Source of the DNA: Paraescarpia echinospica
Lineage: Eukaryota > Annelida > Polychaeta > Sabellida > Siboglinidae
DNA: 64,000 nt
Assembly: GCA_020002185.1 (NCBI GenBank)
Contig: CM034537.1
Location: 11,524,157 to 11,588,156 of the forward strand
Reading direction: 5' to 3'
In this document: positions 42,901 to 57,900 of the stretch, one piece after another
Position numbering within the stretch: position 1 is the stretch's first letter
Layout of the letters: every line of letters begins with the position of its first letter
Program-made: the position numbers and the translations under genes
The notes under the pieces: generated by a model
Told to the model about the DNA's origin: nothing
What the model saw: only the letters and a program-made list of their open reading frames with translations
Databases searched by the model: none

Positions 42901-45900
42901 TTATTCCCTGGCAGACCTGTTCAATCGAACACCACCTCGACTTCTCTGGGAAGCATTCAGCAATTAATGCGTGAAGACTATTCATACACAAATAACCACC
43001 AGACTGAGATGTCACGTTTGGACAAGCAGGCTAACTATCTGTAACGTTGAACATTATAATAGATACACAGAGATTTCACATGCTTGGACAATCAGGAAAT
43101 ACCTCTAACATGTAATAGACCGACTGACATGACACACACTTGTATAGTAAGTGACACACTTCTTCTTGCCTACTTCAAGATTGATTCGTGGTTTAATTGT
43201 GTATTTGGAATATTCTGTGTTGTAATTGTTGTGTTTGAAACAAATGTTATGATATAATCAGGCAAACCATCTCTAACACGACAGCTATAACAGACAGACC
43301 AATTTGTCACATGCTTTAACAATCAAACTATCTACAACATGTTTTAATAGCATTGCTACCCTAGCCTACACCCGAATGTGGTCTCCATGACTGCAGGTGG
43401 TATGGAGCTCTCTGACACTAGAGGTAAATAATACATCCACTGTTACCCTACCTGAATGTAGTCTCCATTACCGTGGGTGTGGCTATGGTGCTCTCTGAGG
43501 CTGGTGCGGCTGTTTCGGTGTTCTCCAGAGCCACTGTAGTGAACAAACTACTTACATCTTTGTACATGCACAGGGCCGACACTCGACTCTACAAACAGAC
43601 CAAACAATAATCATTGTGTGTGGTGTGTGTGTGTGGTGTGTGTGGTGTGTGTGGTGTGTGCGGTGTGTGTGTGGTGTGTGTGTTGTGTGTGTTGTGTGTG
43701 TGGTGTGTGTGGTGTGTGTGGTGTGTGTGTGTTGTGTGTGTTGTGTGTGTTGTGTGTGGTGTGTGTGTAGTGTGTGTGGTGTGTGTGGTGTGTGTGGTGT
43801 CCATGGTGTGGTGTGTGTGGCATGTGTGTGTGTGTGGTGTGTGTGGGTGGTGTGTGTGTTGTGTGTGGTGTGTGTGGTGTGTGTGGTGTGTGTGGTGTGT
43901 GTGATGTGTGTGGTGTCCGTGGTGTGTGTATATATGGTGTGGTGTGTGTGGCGTGTGTGGCGTGTGTGTGTGTGTGTGTGTCACTGTGTGTGTGTGTGTG
44001 TGTGTGCGCGCGCGCTTGAATGCATGGTGTGTGTGGTGTGTGTATGTGTGGTGTGTGTGTTCATACACGATTGTAAAAATGATTGATTATAGAAGATTAT
44101 GTATAGATTCTGAGTATATTATAATAAATGTTAATACAAATGTAGTAAAGTTAAAATGCAATTATATAATACCAAGTACTTTATACACATATTTAGTATA
44201 GATTTATCTACAAAAATACAGTATTAAAACATGTCACTAGCAATGTTAGCTACTATGCAATTAAATGGAAAATTGGTAAATGCAGTGTTAAACAATGTTG
44301 TTTTAAAATGAAATTTGAGTCTATGAGATGGAGACAGTTTGGTGAGTTATTCGCCAGGTGCTGTGTCGCAACAGATGCCAACCATCCTATATGACAGAGC
44401 ATCAACCCGTCATATATATACGAATGATGTGTCATAAATGTTACCTGAGAGGAGAGCTGGGGGCGAGTGACAACAAGTCTCGGGCTGTCACCGAAGGGGT
44501 CAGTCTTGAGGGTGACCAGCATAATGACTCCCTCACGGCTCTTGATCAGTACATGGGGGTCAGTGGCTGAACAGGAGACAATCGGGGAGCCGACGTCTAT
44601 GGGTATGTGCTGCAGCTGGACAACTGTGAGGGAGTAAGTGAGATTGGAACATGAATACATCATCATTAACATACATTAGGTAGTGTTAACTGGGTCATGA
44701 CCTGCACCAATGTTCAGTTCCTAGCACTGTTCCTTCCTAGTTTGTGGGATAGAAATCTCTGGCATGTCTAACACTTCAAACAGTTATTGCATTGAGTAGC
44801 CACACTAAAACAAAACAAATAAAATTAGACACACATTTTAAATAGAGCATGTACTGATAAGTTCATACAACTGATGACCATTTTTATTCTGAAACTGAAA
44901 TAGAAAGGAGATTTGCTGCTCTTGCTGTCGGACGAAGCATGGTCATGTTGACTCACTCAACATTCTCTTGATGTCGGAGTAACCTGCGGAATATGAGAGA
45001 ATGTCTAGGAGACCGTCAGCATTCATCTGACTGCACCAAGGAAACACGTGAGCACTGACAAGATGAGCAGTTCGTGCAGAATATGTCACTTAAAGAGAGG
45101 TTTTCTGTTCATTTTGTTATCATAAAATCATCTTATGCAGTATAAACTAAATCTATTATAACATACCGACTGTTATACATGTTATTCAGTATAAACTAAA
45201 TCTATTATAACATACCAACTGCAGTTATATATGTTATTCAGTATAAACTATATCTATTATAACATACCGACTGTTATTTATGTTATCCAGTACAAACTTA
45301 GTCTATTAAAACATACTGACTCTTATACATGTTATACAGTATAAACTATATCTATTATAACATACCGACTGCTATACATGTTGTACAGTATAAACTATAT
45401 CTATTATAACATACCGACTGCTATACATGTTATACAGCATAAACTATATCTATTATAACATACCGACTGTTATACATGTTGTACAGTATAAACTATATCT
45501 ATTATAACATACCGACTGCTATACATGTTATACAGCATAAACTATATCTATTATAACATACTGACTGTTATACATGTTGTACAGTATAAACTATATCTAT
45601 TATAACATACTGATTGCTATACATGTTATACAGCATAAACTATATATATTATAACATACTGACTGCTATACATGTTGTACATTATAAATTATATCTATTA
45701 TAACATACCGACTGCTATACATGTTGTACAGTATATACTATATCTATTATAACATACCGACTGTTATACATGTTGTACAGTATAAACTATATCTATTATA
45801 ACATACCGACTGTTATACATGTTGTACAGTATAAACTATATCTATTATAACATACCGACTGTTATACATGTTGTACAGTATAAACTATATCTATTATAAC

Positions 45901-48900
45901 ATACCGACTGTTATACATGTTGTACAGTATAAACTATATCTATTATAACATACCGACTGTTATACATGTTGTACAGTATAAACTATATCTATTATAACAT
46001 ACCGACTGTTATACATGTTGTACAGTATAAACTATATCTATTATAACATACCGACTGTTATACATGTTTGTACATGTACAGTAAACTATATCTATTATAA
46101 CATACCGACTGTTATACATGTTGTACAGTATAAACTATATCTATTATAACATACCGACTGTTATTTATGTTATACGGTACAAACTATATCTATTATAACA
46201 TACCGACTGTTATACATGTTGTACAGTATAAACTATATCTATTATAACATACCGACTATTATACATGTTGTACAGTATAAACTATATATATTATAACATA
46301 CCGACTCTTATACATGTTATACAGTATAAACTATATCTATTATAACATACCGACTGCTATACATGTTGTATAGTATAAACTATATCTATTATAACATACC
46401 GACTGCTATACATGTTATACAGCATAAACTATATCTATTATAACATACCGACTGTTATACATGTTGTACAGTATAAACTATATCTATTATAACATACCGA
46501 CTGCTATACATGTTATACAGCATAAACTATATCTATTATAACATACCGACTGTTATACATGTTGTACAGTATAAACTATATCTATTATAACATACCGACT
46601 GCTATACATGTTATACAGCATAAACTATATCTATTATAACATACCGACTGTTATACATGTTGTACAGTATAAACTATATCTATTATAACATACCGACTGC
46701 TATACATGTTATACAGCATAAACTATATCTATTATAACATACCGACTGCTATACATGTTGTACAGTATAAACTATATCTATTATAACATACCGACTGCTA
46801 TACATGTTGTATAGTATATACTATATCTATTATAACATACCGACTGTTATACATGTTGTACAGTATAAACTATATCTATTATAACATACCGACTGTTATA
46901 CATGTTATTCAGTATAAACTATATCTATTATAACATGCCGACTGTTATTTATGTTATACAGTACAAACTGAGTCTATTAAAACATACTGACTCTTATTCA
47001 TGTTATACAGCATAAATTAAATCTATTAAAACATACTGACTCTTATACATGTTATACAGTATAAACTATATATATTATAACATGCCGACTGTTATACATG
47101 ATGTACAGTATAAACTATATATATTATAACATGCCGACTGTTATACATGTTGTACAGTATAAACTATATATATTATAACATGCCGACTGTTATACATGTT
47201 GTTCAGTATAAACTATATATATTATAACATGCCGACTGCTATACATGTTGTACAGTATAAACTATATCTATTATAACATACCGACTGTTATACATGTTGT
47301 ACAGTATAAACTATATGTATTATAACATACCGACTGTTATACATGTTGTACAGTATAAACTATATCTATTATAACATACCGACTGTTATACATGTTGTAC
47401 AGTATAAACTATATATATTATAACATACCGACTGTTATACATGTTGTACAGTATAAACTATATATATTATAACATACCGACTGTTATACATGTTGTACAG
47501 TATAAACTATATGTATTATAACATACCGACTGTTATACATGTTGTACAGTATAAACTATATCTATTATAACATACCGACTGTTATACATGTTGTACAGTA
47601 TAAACTATATGTATTATAACATACCGACTGTTATACATGTTGTACAGTATAAACTATGTCTATTATAACATACCGAATGTTATTTATGTTATACAGTACA
47701 AACTATATCTATTATAACATACCGACTGTTATACATGTTGTACAGTATAAACTATATATATTATAACATACCAACTGTTATACATGTTATACGGTATAAA
47801 CTATATATATTATAACATACCAACTGTTATACATGTTATACGGTATAAACTATATATATTATAACATACCAACTGTTATACATGTTACACAGTATAAACT
47901 ATATATATTATAACATACCGACTGTTATACATGTTACACAGTATAAACTATATATATTATAACATACCGACTGTTATACATATTATATGGTATAAAATAT
48001 ATATACTATAACATACCGACTGTTATACATGTTGTACAGTATAAAATAAATCTATTATAATATACCGACTGTTATACATCTTATACAGCATGCCGCTTTA
48101 AAGGCGTCGCCTCAGATCCAATTACTAACAAGATAGATTTGTGCACCATGTTATATGTGATCACGACCCTTTTGGATACAACCTTTCTCGCAATTATCCA
48201 AGCTCACAACTTGTTGATTTTGGTAAACGTTGAACTGTTGAATTCAAAAGTTGTTTCTCCTTATTAAAACATATTTAGGTGGTAAGTGCGCTAGAACACA
48301 TAGTTTATAATGTACAACACCATTTTATAATAAAAACGAACGGACAGCCTCCTTTTGAACTGCTATGGGTGTAGATGCTATGTAGTTGACTGTGTGAGAT
48401 TATTACCTCCGTCGAGCAGTCTGACGCCCATTGCTGACACCTGCACGATGTACTTGTTGTTGCCAATGTTGCCAGCAAACACAGTCGGGCCCTGCGTACT
48501 GAAGCCACTGTGGTCTAACTCCATGATCTCCTGGCCTGTCTTCAAGATCTAAAACGCATCAACAGTGGAGGCTGCGTTCTCAAGCCATATCACATATAAC
48601 CTCTCAATAATTGACCCATCAGGTGACATGTTGCCTAGCAAAAGGTTCATCAATCTATCAAAAAACGGACGCTCAACGAGTGGAGCATTCAGACATTCTG
48701 CCATATATTTTGATGAAATTCTGGCCCCAAACATTTTGATTGTAACGTAGGCAAATCGTGACGTACTGGATCCATTAATTGGAAGACAAGGCAAAATTTT
48801 AACTTTTGCATTATTTATGTTGACATAGTTAGTGATATCAACATGACTATATGATGTGACACAAATCTATTAATTGTATAAGAAAGCATTTCAAAAAAGT

Positions 48901-51900
48901 GATACCTCATTCATATTTTTAGAGCAAGAACCAGGAGCAGTAGTTATCACCGTTGCAGTTTTTATAACTTAAATTCTTTCCTACTGACCATTTAATTTAT
49001 GCTGTCACCAGTTGCTGGCAACAGTAGAGTGACCACAACACTGCACTATAGTCCAGTAGAAATCAGCACATTTTTTATCAAACCCGGACATTTTGGTTAA
49101 AAAGCCAATTTTTGTTTTAAGATGACCAGTAGTGTTTCCTGAACTTCCAAAAAAAACCAACCAAAATCAACCCTGGGGAACCTTCATTTTTTTCATGAAC
49201 AATATACGTACTGTGTCATTCGCTTTTTGTAACATTTCCTTTTTATTGGCTGTCCATACGTATATGCAAATGAGTTTTGGCACAGACTTCCACTGGCCAG
49301 CAAGAAAAACAGTTAGGATACATTAGTTCATTTGTATTTTATGTATCCATTAACTCGCTAATATAAGAAATCAACTGTTTGCCACAAGATTAGATTTTAC
49401 CATTGTGTATCGAAAGCCAATGTTTTAAGATCCAAACACAAGCGATAATATCACATATATAGTAATTGGACCAAAATTTTTAGTACTTAAATTACTAGAA
49501 CAAACCGTTTTCGTAAACCCCCTCAAGACATTTTACGCAATGGATCTATATTCTAAAAAATAACAGCTATTAGTATTAATTACTTGCTTACAGATTGTAA
49601 GAAAAGTTATAATAAATTTCTGTAATGATTGTTACGTATTATAATGCATTTGTGCTTGACCAATTTGAAAATGTATGGTATGGAAAGCCAAACATGACAT
49701 TGTTGATAATTTTGTAGCCAAGGCATTACGGTAGATATTGATTGATTTATTAATTAAAAATACATAGTTAGTAAGATAGCATTTTAAATCCGAAATCTCT
49801 GTTTGAGTAATCATAGAAAGTAAAGTTAGCAACTGTTGTTGAACATATTACCCATAATTATTGTACACATAGTCATATTATGAAGATTGCATAGAAAACA
49901 GTCATACATCTTTTTCAGGAACGGATCACTGATATGGAGCAACGTGTCATTTGTCAAGAAGGTGTTTGTGGCTTAATGGTTAAACTTAGAAAGAAAGGGA
50001 TATATTCATTGGTGGCGGTGTCAAACCTATGAGGTGATGGGTTGGCTGAACAATTCAATAATGCAGGTGATCATTATGTCCATGAAAAATGTGGAAAGAC
50101 TTACACAGCTTCAAAAATGTGACTAAATCATCTCAGACAACAAACCAGGTTATTGCATCAGAATGTATGCCAACTCGTACGATCTCGAGAGGTTACGATT
50201 ACCAAACTCACTGTCGCATCAAACAGGACAACATTGATCTGGCCAAATTGCTGACCTTTCTGCGAAGTCACAACTCGTTTTCCATCGACACTGACGAGCA
50301 CCTGCAAATGTTGCTACTGCAGTCATAGCTGATGAGAGAATCAATGTAGACCAAGCTGTGGATATTGGAATGAAAATCCACCAGAAGATCACAGATCAAA
50401 GGTACGGAGACATAGTTCTTAGGACGTCAGACCAGTTAAGTGAACATCTTCGCAGTTATGAGGAAAACTGTCAAACTGAAAGATGGAAAAGAAGTGCGCA
50501 TGTCGTCGACGGAGCTGTACCAGAGACTATTGGCCAGGGCATATACTTATGGAACACCAGATCGCAGTGTCTCCTCACATGAGCAAGCAGTCGTAGCCCC
50601 AGCTTTATTCCACGACAATGGCACATTACAAAGGCCAGTGATGTCTAAATTAGTTTCATACATCGCCACCCTCGATCCCCATGTTGTCTGCAATGATGAA
50701 ACTGACGTCAAAGCCACAGTTGTGGATGGATGTGCCGTTCTGCATCAGATACCCTGGCCAAAGAGAGGTATCTTTCATGAAGTGTGTTCATCTTATGTGA
50801 TGTACGTTCTACACTTTGCAGCACACAATAGGACCTGGTTCGTAGTGTTCGACAGCTATGAAGTGCTCACGGCCAAGGCACCCGAACAGAAGCAACGTTA
50901 ATTGGGCAAGATCCTTTCCGCTGATGTCTTGGTTGGACACAACACTCCAGTGCCTTCAGACAAAAGTAGTTTTCTATCAAACCTGTGATGGTACAGATCT
51001 GCTTGTAATCCTGCTTTACCATGCGCATGAGAAGTCAACAATTTACATGCAAACCAAGCAAAGACTAATCAGTATCCGCACTGGTCAACATGCTCTCGGA
51101 AAGGAGATGTGTAAGTGCTTGCTATTTGCACATGCTATGTCTGGCTGTGACACAACGTCAGCTATCTACAGTATTGGCAAAGTCAAACACATGAAAGTTC
51201 TAGGATCTTCAACAGAGCTGAGAATATCCGTTGCCATATTCGGCAGTAACAATGCATCGAGCGCCGACATTGCAACAGCTGGGGAGTGGTATATGGTTTC
51301 GCTTTGTAAGTCTCGACGACCTACGATACATGCACATAATTTCATCAAAGTATGTCACCATTGAAAGAATGCCGCCGACAAGTCGAGCATGCTACTTCCA
51401 TTCACTCAGGGTGCACCTACAGGTTTCTACTTGGATTAATCTGAAGACGGTATTGGACAGAAAGAAATATGGCTTCCACTGTGACGCATGTACACTCAGT
51501 AGTGACCGTCATCACAGACAAAGAACCAGCACCCAAACATCTTCTACAGGAGATCCGTTGCTCTTGCAAGTGCCAAGATAACTTGTGTGTGTCTTGCAAA
51601 TGCTCATAGAAGTGTCTTGCCTGTAGTGTCCACTGCAAATGTCAAGGACAGTGCACAAACGGCCCAACTCTTGTACAGCTATCCGACAGTGACGACGATG
51701 TCAATGCTGATGATGATGTTTAACTAATAATGGATTAGAAGATTACAGGTAGGACATTTATGATCTCTTCTAGATATATTCAAGATTGAATGCTATACCA
51801 TTCACGGTTTGGGGTATAAGTGACATTCATGTGATCTTAGTTAAGGTGTTAATAAAAAAGTTAGGGACGGAGTGCTATATAAAAATATATTACTAATTAA

Positions 51901-54900
51901 TTAATTGGTTAATTACTTACTTGATTAATTAAACTCCATCATTAATGTGTGGCTTAATAGACCAGTATACATATTATTACAAACGTATTAACCAATAAAT
52001 GAAACAGTTAAAATATGTTTAACAAACACAAACAAAAAATGTTACTTCAAAATTGGACCGAAACACCCCAAAACAAGGATTGGGGTAAAACAAAGTTCCC
52101 CAAGGTTGATTTTGGTTGGTTTTTTTTGGAAGTTCAGGAAACCCTACTGGTCACCTTAAAACAAAAATTGGCTTTTTAACCAAAATGTCCGGGTCATGTC
52201 AATTTCTACTGGACTACTAGTCTCGTTTATCTCATTTGCCCCCATGAAAACACAGAGAAGAGTTTTGATTGAGACAAAGGAAGATGATTACTGTGTGATA
52301 CTACTAGGGTTAAGGTGGCTCTGGTGGCAAAGACATGCTTGTTTTAAATTAATAATTTCTAATAAAAGTTTTGAAAAAAAATAAAAATAAATGTGCATGT
52401 TTGTAAGCACAAGTTATTATTGACATTCATACAGGTTTGTTTTGTGAACAAATGCATATTAAGCGTGCTACAGCTTCATAAAAATGTTACAACAATGTTG
52501 AAAAACAAACAAAACAAGTGTATTTTTGGCACAACCCCTTCACTGATCATAAATCAATCCCATGCAATTTGGCACACGTGTAAGACCAGTTTGCATGCCA
52601 AGTTATAGCTTTGTATCTATTGTAGTTTTTTTTTTTAAATTACAATAAGTAATGCTTCCTGGTTGTCACTGATAGCAGACATGTCACCAGATAGGCAAGT
52701 TTTGCATAAAATGCAATGTTTTTCATTGGCAAGCAGTTTATTTTAATACAAATTGACGGAGACATCTGTTTTTGAGATATCCCAGTGTTTTCTCGCCAAT
52801 TAGGCCCTGCAATCTGTATTTGTAATGACTAAATATCGAACGACTTTGTGTTTATGACTGGCCTATGGTCCCAAGTGCTATTCTGCATATCGGTCAGGGG
52901 TCAACCCTGGGTCTCTGACAAATGGCGGCGTTGTCGAGTGTGGAACAGCGTTCGGTCAGAAAACAAGAAGATTACTGCCAGCATTGGTTATTTAACATCG
53001 TGATGCAATTATGTAATCTTCATAAAACAATATACTGGTATCAGAATAACCATACTATATGATATGCATTCACGGCGAGTGAATTTACACTCGCAGACAT
53101 CTGCACTGGCGTGAAACTGACGCCATCATTTCTATGGAAACGTCATTATAGTTTCCAAGAATTTGAAGGGGAATTCCACTGAGACATACAAAGCAGTAGT
53201 TTTTAAAGGATGGACTGGTGACATATGGCATTAATACCATGTTTTCTTTTGTAGTACATATGTTCATACCAACACCTACTAATGTTCTATGAAGAACAAA
53301 GTAAAGAAATGAACTGGCATGATAACCGCTGCTGAAACCTTAAGTCTAACCGACACAGCTTCAATAACCTACCATGCTGGAGTCTTCACGACTTAGGATC
53401 AACAGCGCATGACTGTCCTCATCTGCCTCTTCTTCTTCTTCATCCTTTTTATCAGCTGCAGTATCCTGTAATAAACATCTCAAACACTTATTACAGAATA
53501 AATATTAAACAATGATAAATATTAAACAATGTTGCACCATAATGTTTGTTCTGAGGCTAAGAATACAATTACTATAAAACCTGTTTATGAACATGTTTAA
53601 ATAATCAGTCTCCATAAACCACTTTATATAAAAAAGAAATTTGTTTCTGTATGTAGTTGAGATGGGGCACGGCAAAATGCGGGTATGGGCGATAATGTGG
53701 TATCGGCGATAATGCGGGTATAGGCGGTACAGTAAATAAATACATCGTCAACTGATATATCAGAGGCCAATGGTCCAAGGAAACAAATGGAAATAAAGAG
53801 ATGAACACTTCCGTTAATACAAAGTTAGTACATTATTATATAACTTTGGGCAATGCCAACATTTCTGTATGAATGAAAATTTGGAAACACTGTTTCACTA
53901 TCTAGATAAATCTCTACAAAACTGCCTCCTAGTGGATCTAGCAGTTGTCACCTTATTTGCCTCTTCTGTGTTTGTGTCGTCCTTTTCGACTTTCACCTCT
54001 TCCTCTGGTGGCGTCTTCTTTTGTTTCTTGGGACCAACCACTGTCCACATGTCTGTACAGCCGGGCAACTCAAAGGTGGTCACTACTTGTGGCCGGATAC
54101 TTCTCTGGCAACAAACAAGTACACTGGCACATTACGGCCACCACTCCAGATGAAACGGTTATTTTCTCAAAAACATTTTTTCTCAAATTTCTGCATCTGT
54201 AAAAGGATATCTTTGAGAGTAATTATGCTATTCAAATAAGGCTTTAAGGCCACACACTCCAGGTGAAATGGTGTTTTATAATAATAAGGTAACTTCTTTT
54301 ATGCCTAAATCTTTGGAAACCAAGCTCAGAGGCACATCAATACAAAAGGGTTAGTCAATAGTTGAATCAATAAGCCATATTAAAATTATTGATATGCCAG
54401 GGAGCTAAGGTGGATATGCAAGGTTATAAAGAAAGTTTTTAAATGACAGCAAAATCATCAAATAATTTCAACTGATCTAACACTAAGAGGGAGCATATTC
54501 CAAAGAGGAACAAACGGTACTAAAAATGTGTTTCTACCATGATAAGTTTGTATATGTATTATCAATAAAGTGCACTTTCATAACAATAACACACCTCCAA
54601 ATCATGTTTATTCATGGATCAAGCATGTCAATATCAAGTAATCAAATCTGTTATGCAAACTGCTATTTTCTCAAAAAAACATTTCCCCCAAAAATGTCTG
54701 TGTTTGTAAAAGAATATCTTTGGGAGTAATTATGCTATCCAAGTAAGGCTTTAATTGTTGAATCAACTTACTCTTCTGTGTAGTTTGAAAAAAATCAACA
54801 TAACCACCAATATTATGTGACCCTACTGTTGCTAGGCTCCCACCTGTAACACAGAAATTGCTCCATTTTTGCTGTAACCCGAAGTTGTAACGAGTTCAAT

Positions 54901-57900
54901 GTCAGGGTCGATGGCATTGCTGAACTCTTCTGACAAGAAAGCTGGTTCCCCCATCACCGTCTGACCGCATGGCCCGATGTTCATCACACTGTCACAAACC
55001 TGGCAGACACAGAGATGGTGGAATTCTGAGCTGATTTCTATGCTTCAGCCAATAGTTACGTCAGGATGTAATGATGGCATATGTACTTATGTAGTAGTAG
55101 TCCCAGTACGGCTAAGTAAATATGATATGACACATGTTGTAGTCTCAGTATGACTAAGAAAATATAACATGACACATTGTAGTCTCAGCACTACTACATT
55201 ATTTGACTGCGTTACCACCCATAACCACATTATTGACCATCTCTATTTCCCAAAAATGTTGGTTAAACGCCCATCTACTCGCACACCCACCCCCATCTCA
55301 GCCACGTATATAAGTACATTTTTTATCAAAATATAGACGATAAACATGCAGAAATACAACAAAATGGGAAGAAAGTTGTTGAATAATCTTCAGACTGAAT
55401 GTGGTCTGCACCGACGTTTCTGTCGCTGGTTTGGCACTGATTAACGCTTCAGCCAGCAGACATCACATTTTGAATAACTTTGTCCAGTTTTTCTACTTTA
55501 TTACATGACGTAACTTTTTCCAGATATCATGTAATAAAACACGCAGATAGGCCACATAATGGCCAGAAAGTTGTTGAATATTCTTCAGACTTCACGTCGT
55601 CGGTCACTGGTTGGTGCTTCAGCCAGCAGGCATTGATTCTGATTGACTGGCTCTCAAACTCGCCACTGTATAGTTTGTTTTTATACGTCGTAATTTTTTT
55701 CACATAATATACCATGTGATAATAAACATTCCTCTGACTGTAATCATTAAAAAACAACATTGGAAAAATTAATCAATGATACCGCTGCACGTACGCGACG
55801 GTAACCGGCGAAGTCGGTATCAATACTTTGCACAAACTACATCTACAATGCCTGGTTGATTTAGCGCTCAAATAGTGATGCAGAGATGGGTTGATTTAGA
55901 CGAGAAATATACGAAACGTTTCTCGATGTCGGCGTTATGTCATAACAATGTAAACCTCTTTAGCTAAGGAGATGAATGATCGTGTGACAGTTTGTAGCCA
56001 CAAGGAAGGGTAAAAATAAAATAACCAGTGCCCAGATGTCCAATTTCTAGTACATTGCCAACGTAGTGGGGGCACCTGCCGTATTTATTCATATTCACTT
56101 GGAGACGCTGCCTGAGCCTAACCTGGTTTTGCAAAGCTTGCAAACAAACATCAGCAAACTACGAATGAATTGAAAACCTTTGTATGACGTTTCGTACAAT
56201 ACAAACGTTTTGTGAAACTGGCCCTGGACTGCAATGTTTGAAACGGTTTCATGAAGTGGGAACCAATCCTTCATACAACAATCCAAATTTAAATTGATTC
56301 ATGAAACTTGCATAATTATGTGCAATGTGGATAAGTCAAACCTCCAGGGTCCCATAGTAATACTTCTAGTTATCGGAAGTTCCACTTAACAGAGCCTACG
56401 TTTTAGCGCCTTATAGGCCCAGGACCGAGGAAAAAGACCAACATAACTAAGTGAAAATCGAGTTATCGGGATTGCACTGAATACAAATATCCACAAAGCT
56501 ATTCATATGTTGTAAGATTGTTTAGAGTTACATCATTTTCATCAGATGTCCGTTAATGACAATATTTCCTATTTCAAGTATTAATCCATATAGTACGAAC
56601 GCTTTGTGAAACCTGGTGCTGGTTGATGTCCAGTTGTTATCTCGTACACCCACTTTAAGTTTATCTTGTTTGAATCATTTTTGCAAGGGGGGGGGGCGAT
56701 AATGCAGATCTATGTTAGCACGCATGTCTGCATAACCGCCATCCCCACTTTTAGAATATGTCGACCTAATTGCCCATGGGCGATAATGCGGTTAAATATG
56801 GTAAGTAAATATATGACACATTGCAGTCTCAGCTCTACTAAGTAAATATAATATGATATGTTGTAGTCTCAGCACTTTTAAGTAAATATGATATGGCATG
56901 TTGTAGTCTCAGAACAATAAGTAAATATGATATGACATATGTTGTGGTTCCAGTATGACTAACTAATTATATGACATATATCGTAGTCTTAGCATGACTA
57001 AGTTAAATATTATCAAAAATAATCTTGTGTTTCCATGCCATTGTTAGACACCCACATCAAGACGCACCTCGAACGTGTACTGCATGATTTTCGCCCCAGT
57101 CTGCTGCTGGGAGTCACTACCGTACACTTCCAGCTCATCCAGGTCATCCAGGGTTGACACATCCGACGCTGTAACATCATAATAATGTTATAACAACATC
57201 ATAACAATGTTATAACAACATCATAACAATGTTATAACAACATCATAACAATGTTATAACAACATCATAACAACATCGTAACAATGTTATAACATCATAA
57301 CAACATCGTAACAATGTTATAACAACATCATAACAATGTTATAACAACATCATAACAATGTTATAACAACATCATAATAATGTTATAACATCATAACAAT
57401 GTTATAACAACATCAGAACAATGTTATAACAACATCATAACAATGTTATAACAACATCATAACAATGTTATAACAACATCATAACAATGTTATAACAACA
57501 TCATAACAATGTTATAACAACATCATAACAATGTTATAACAACATCATAACAACGTAACAATGTTATAACAACATCATAACATATCTCTTCATCTCTGTG
57601 TACCATATCTTTTAAATTCGATAGTCAATGTTTCCACATCTACGACACTGTACAACTCATAGAAATATCCATACAAGTAATCAGCTTATGCTGCTCAATC
57701 GTCTAGAATCACCCTTTAGAATGCATGAAATGGTATCTTGTGGCTAAACACACTTGTTTATTACAAAACTAACTCCTGTCCTGTAAATTAATACTGGAGC
57801 CTTGAATTGTGTTGAACTGATTAGTTAGAACTTCCATTAATGACAATATTACAGGCAACGATGTCCAGATGTTAACCTTTGGGAAAATTACATTAGATGG

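Noticed and set aside
43540..43588. 33-bp micro-exon ending at GTAAGT inside exon 12
   Set aside because: The implied intron would be 22 bp, and reading through gives [12 protein letters not shown], matching the family.
43589..44086. His/Thr-rich and Cys/Val-rich ORFs
   Set aside because: Pure microsatellite translation.
44954..45046. Extra minus-strand exon reading [20 protein letters not shown]
   Set aside because: Its phases do not fit between exons 10 and 11, which already join correctly, and CPSF1 has no such segment.
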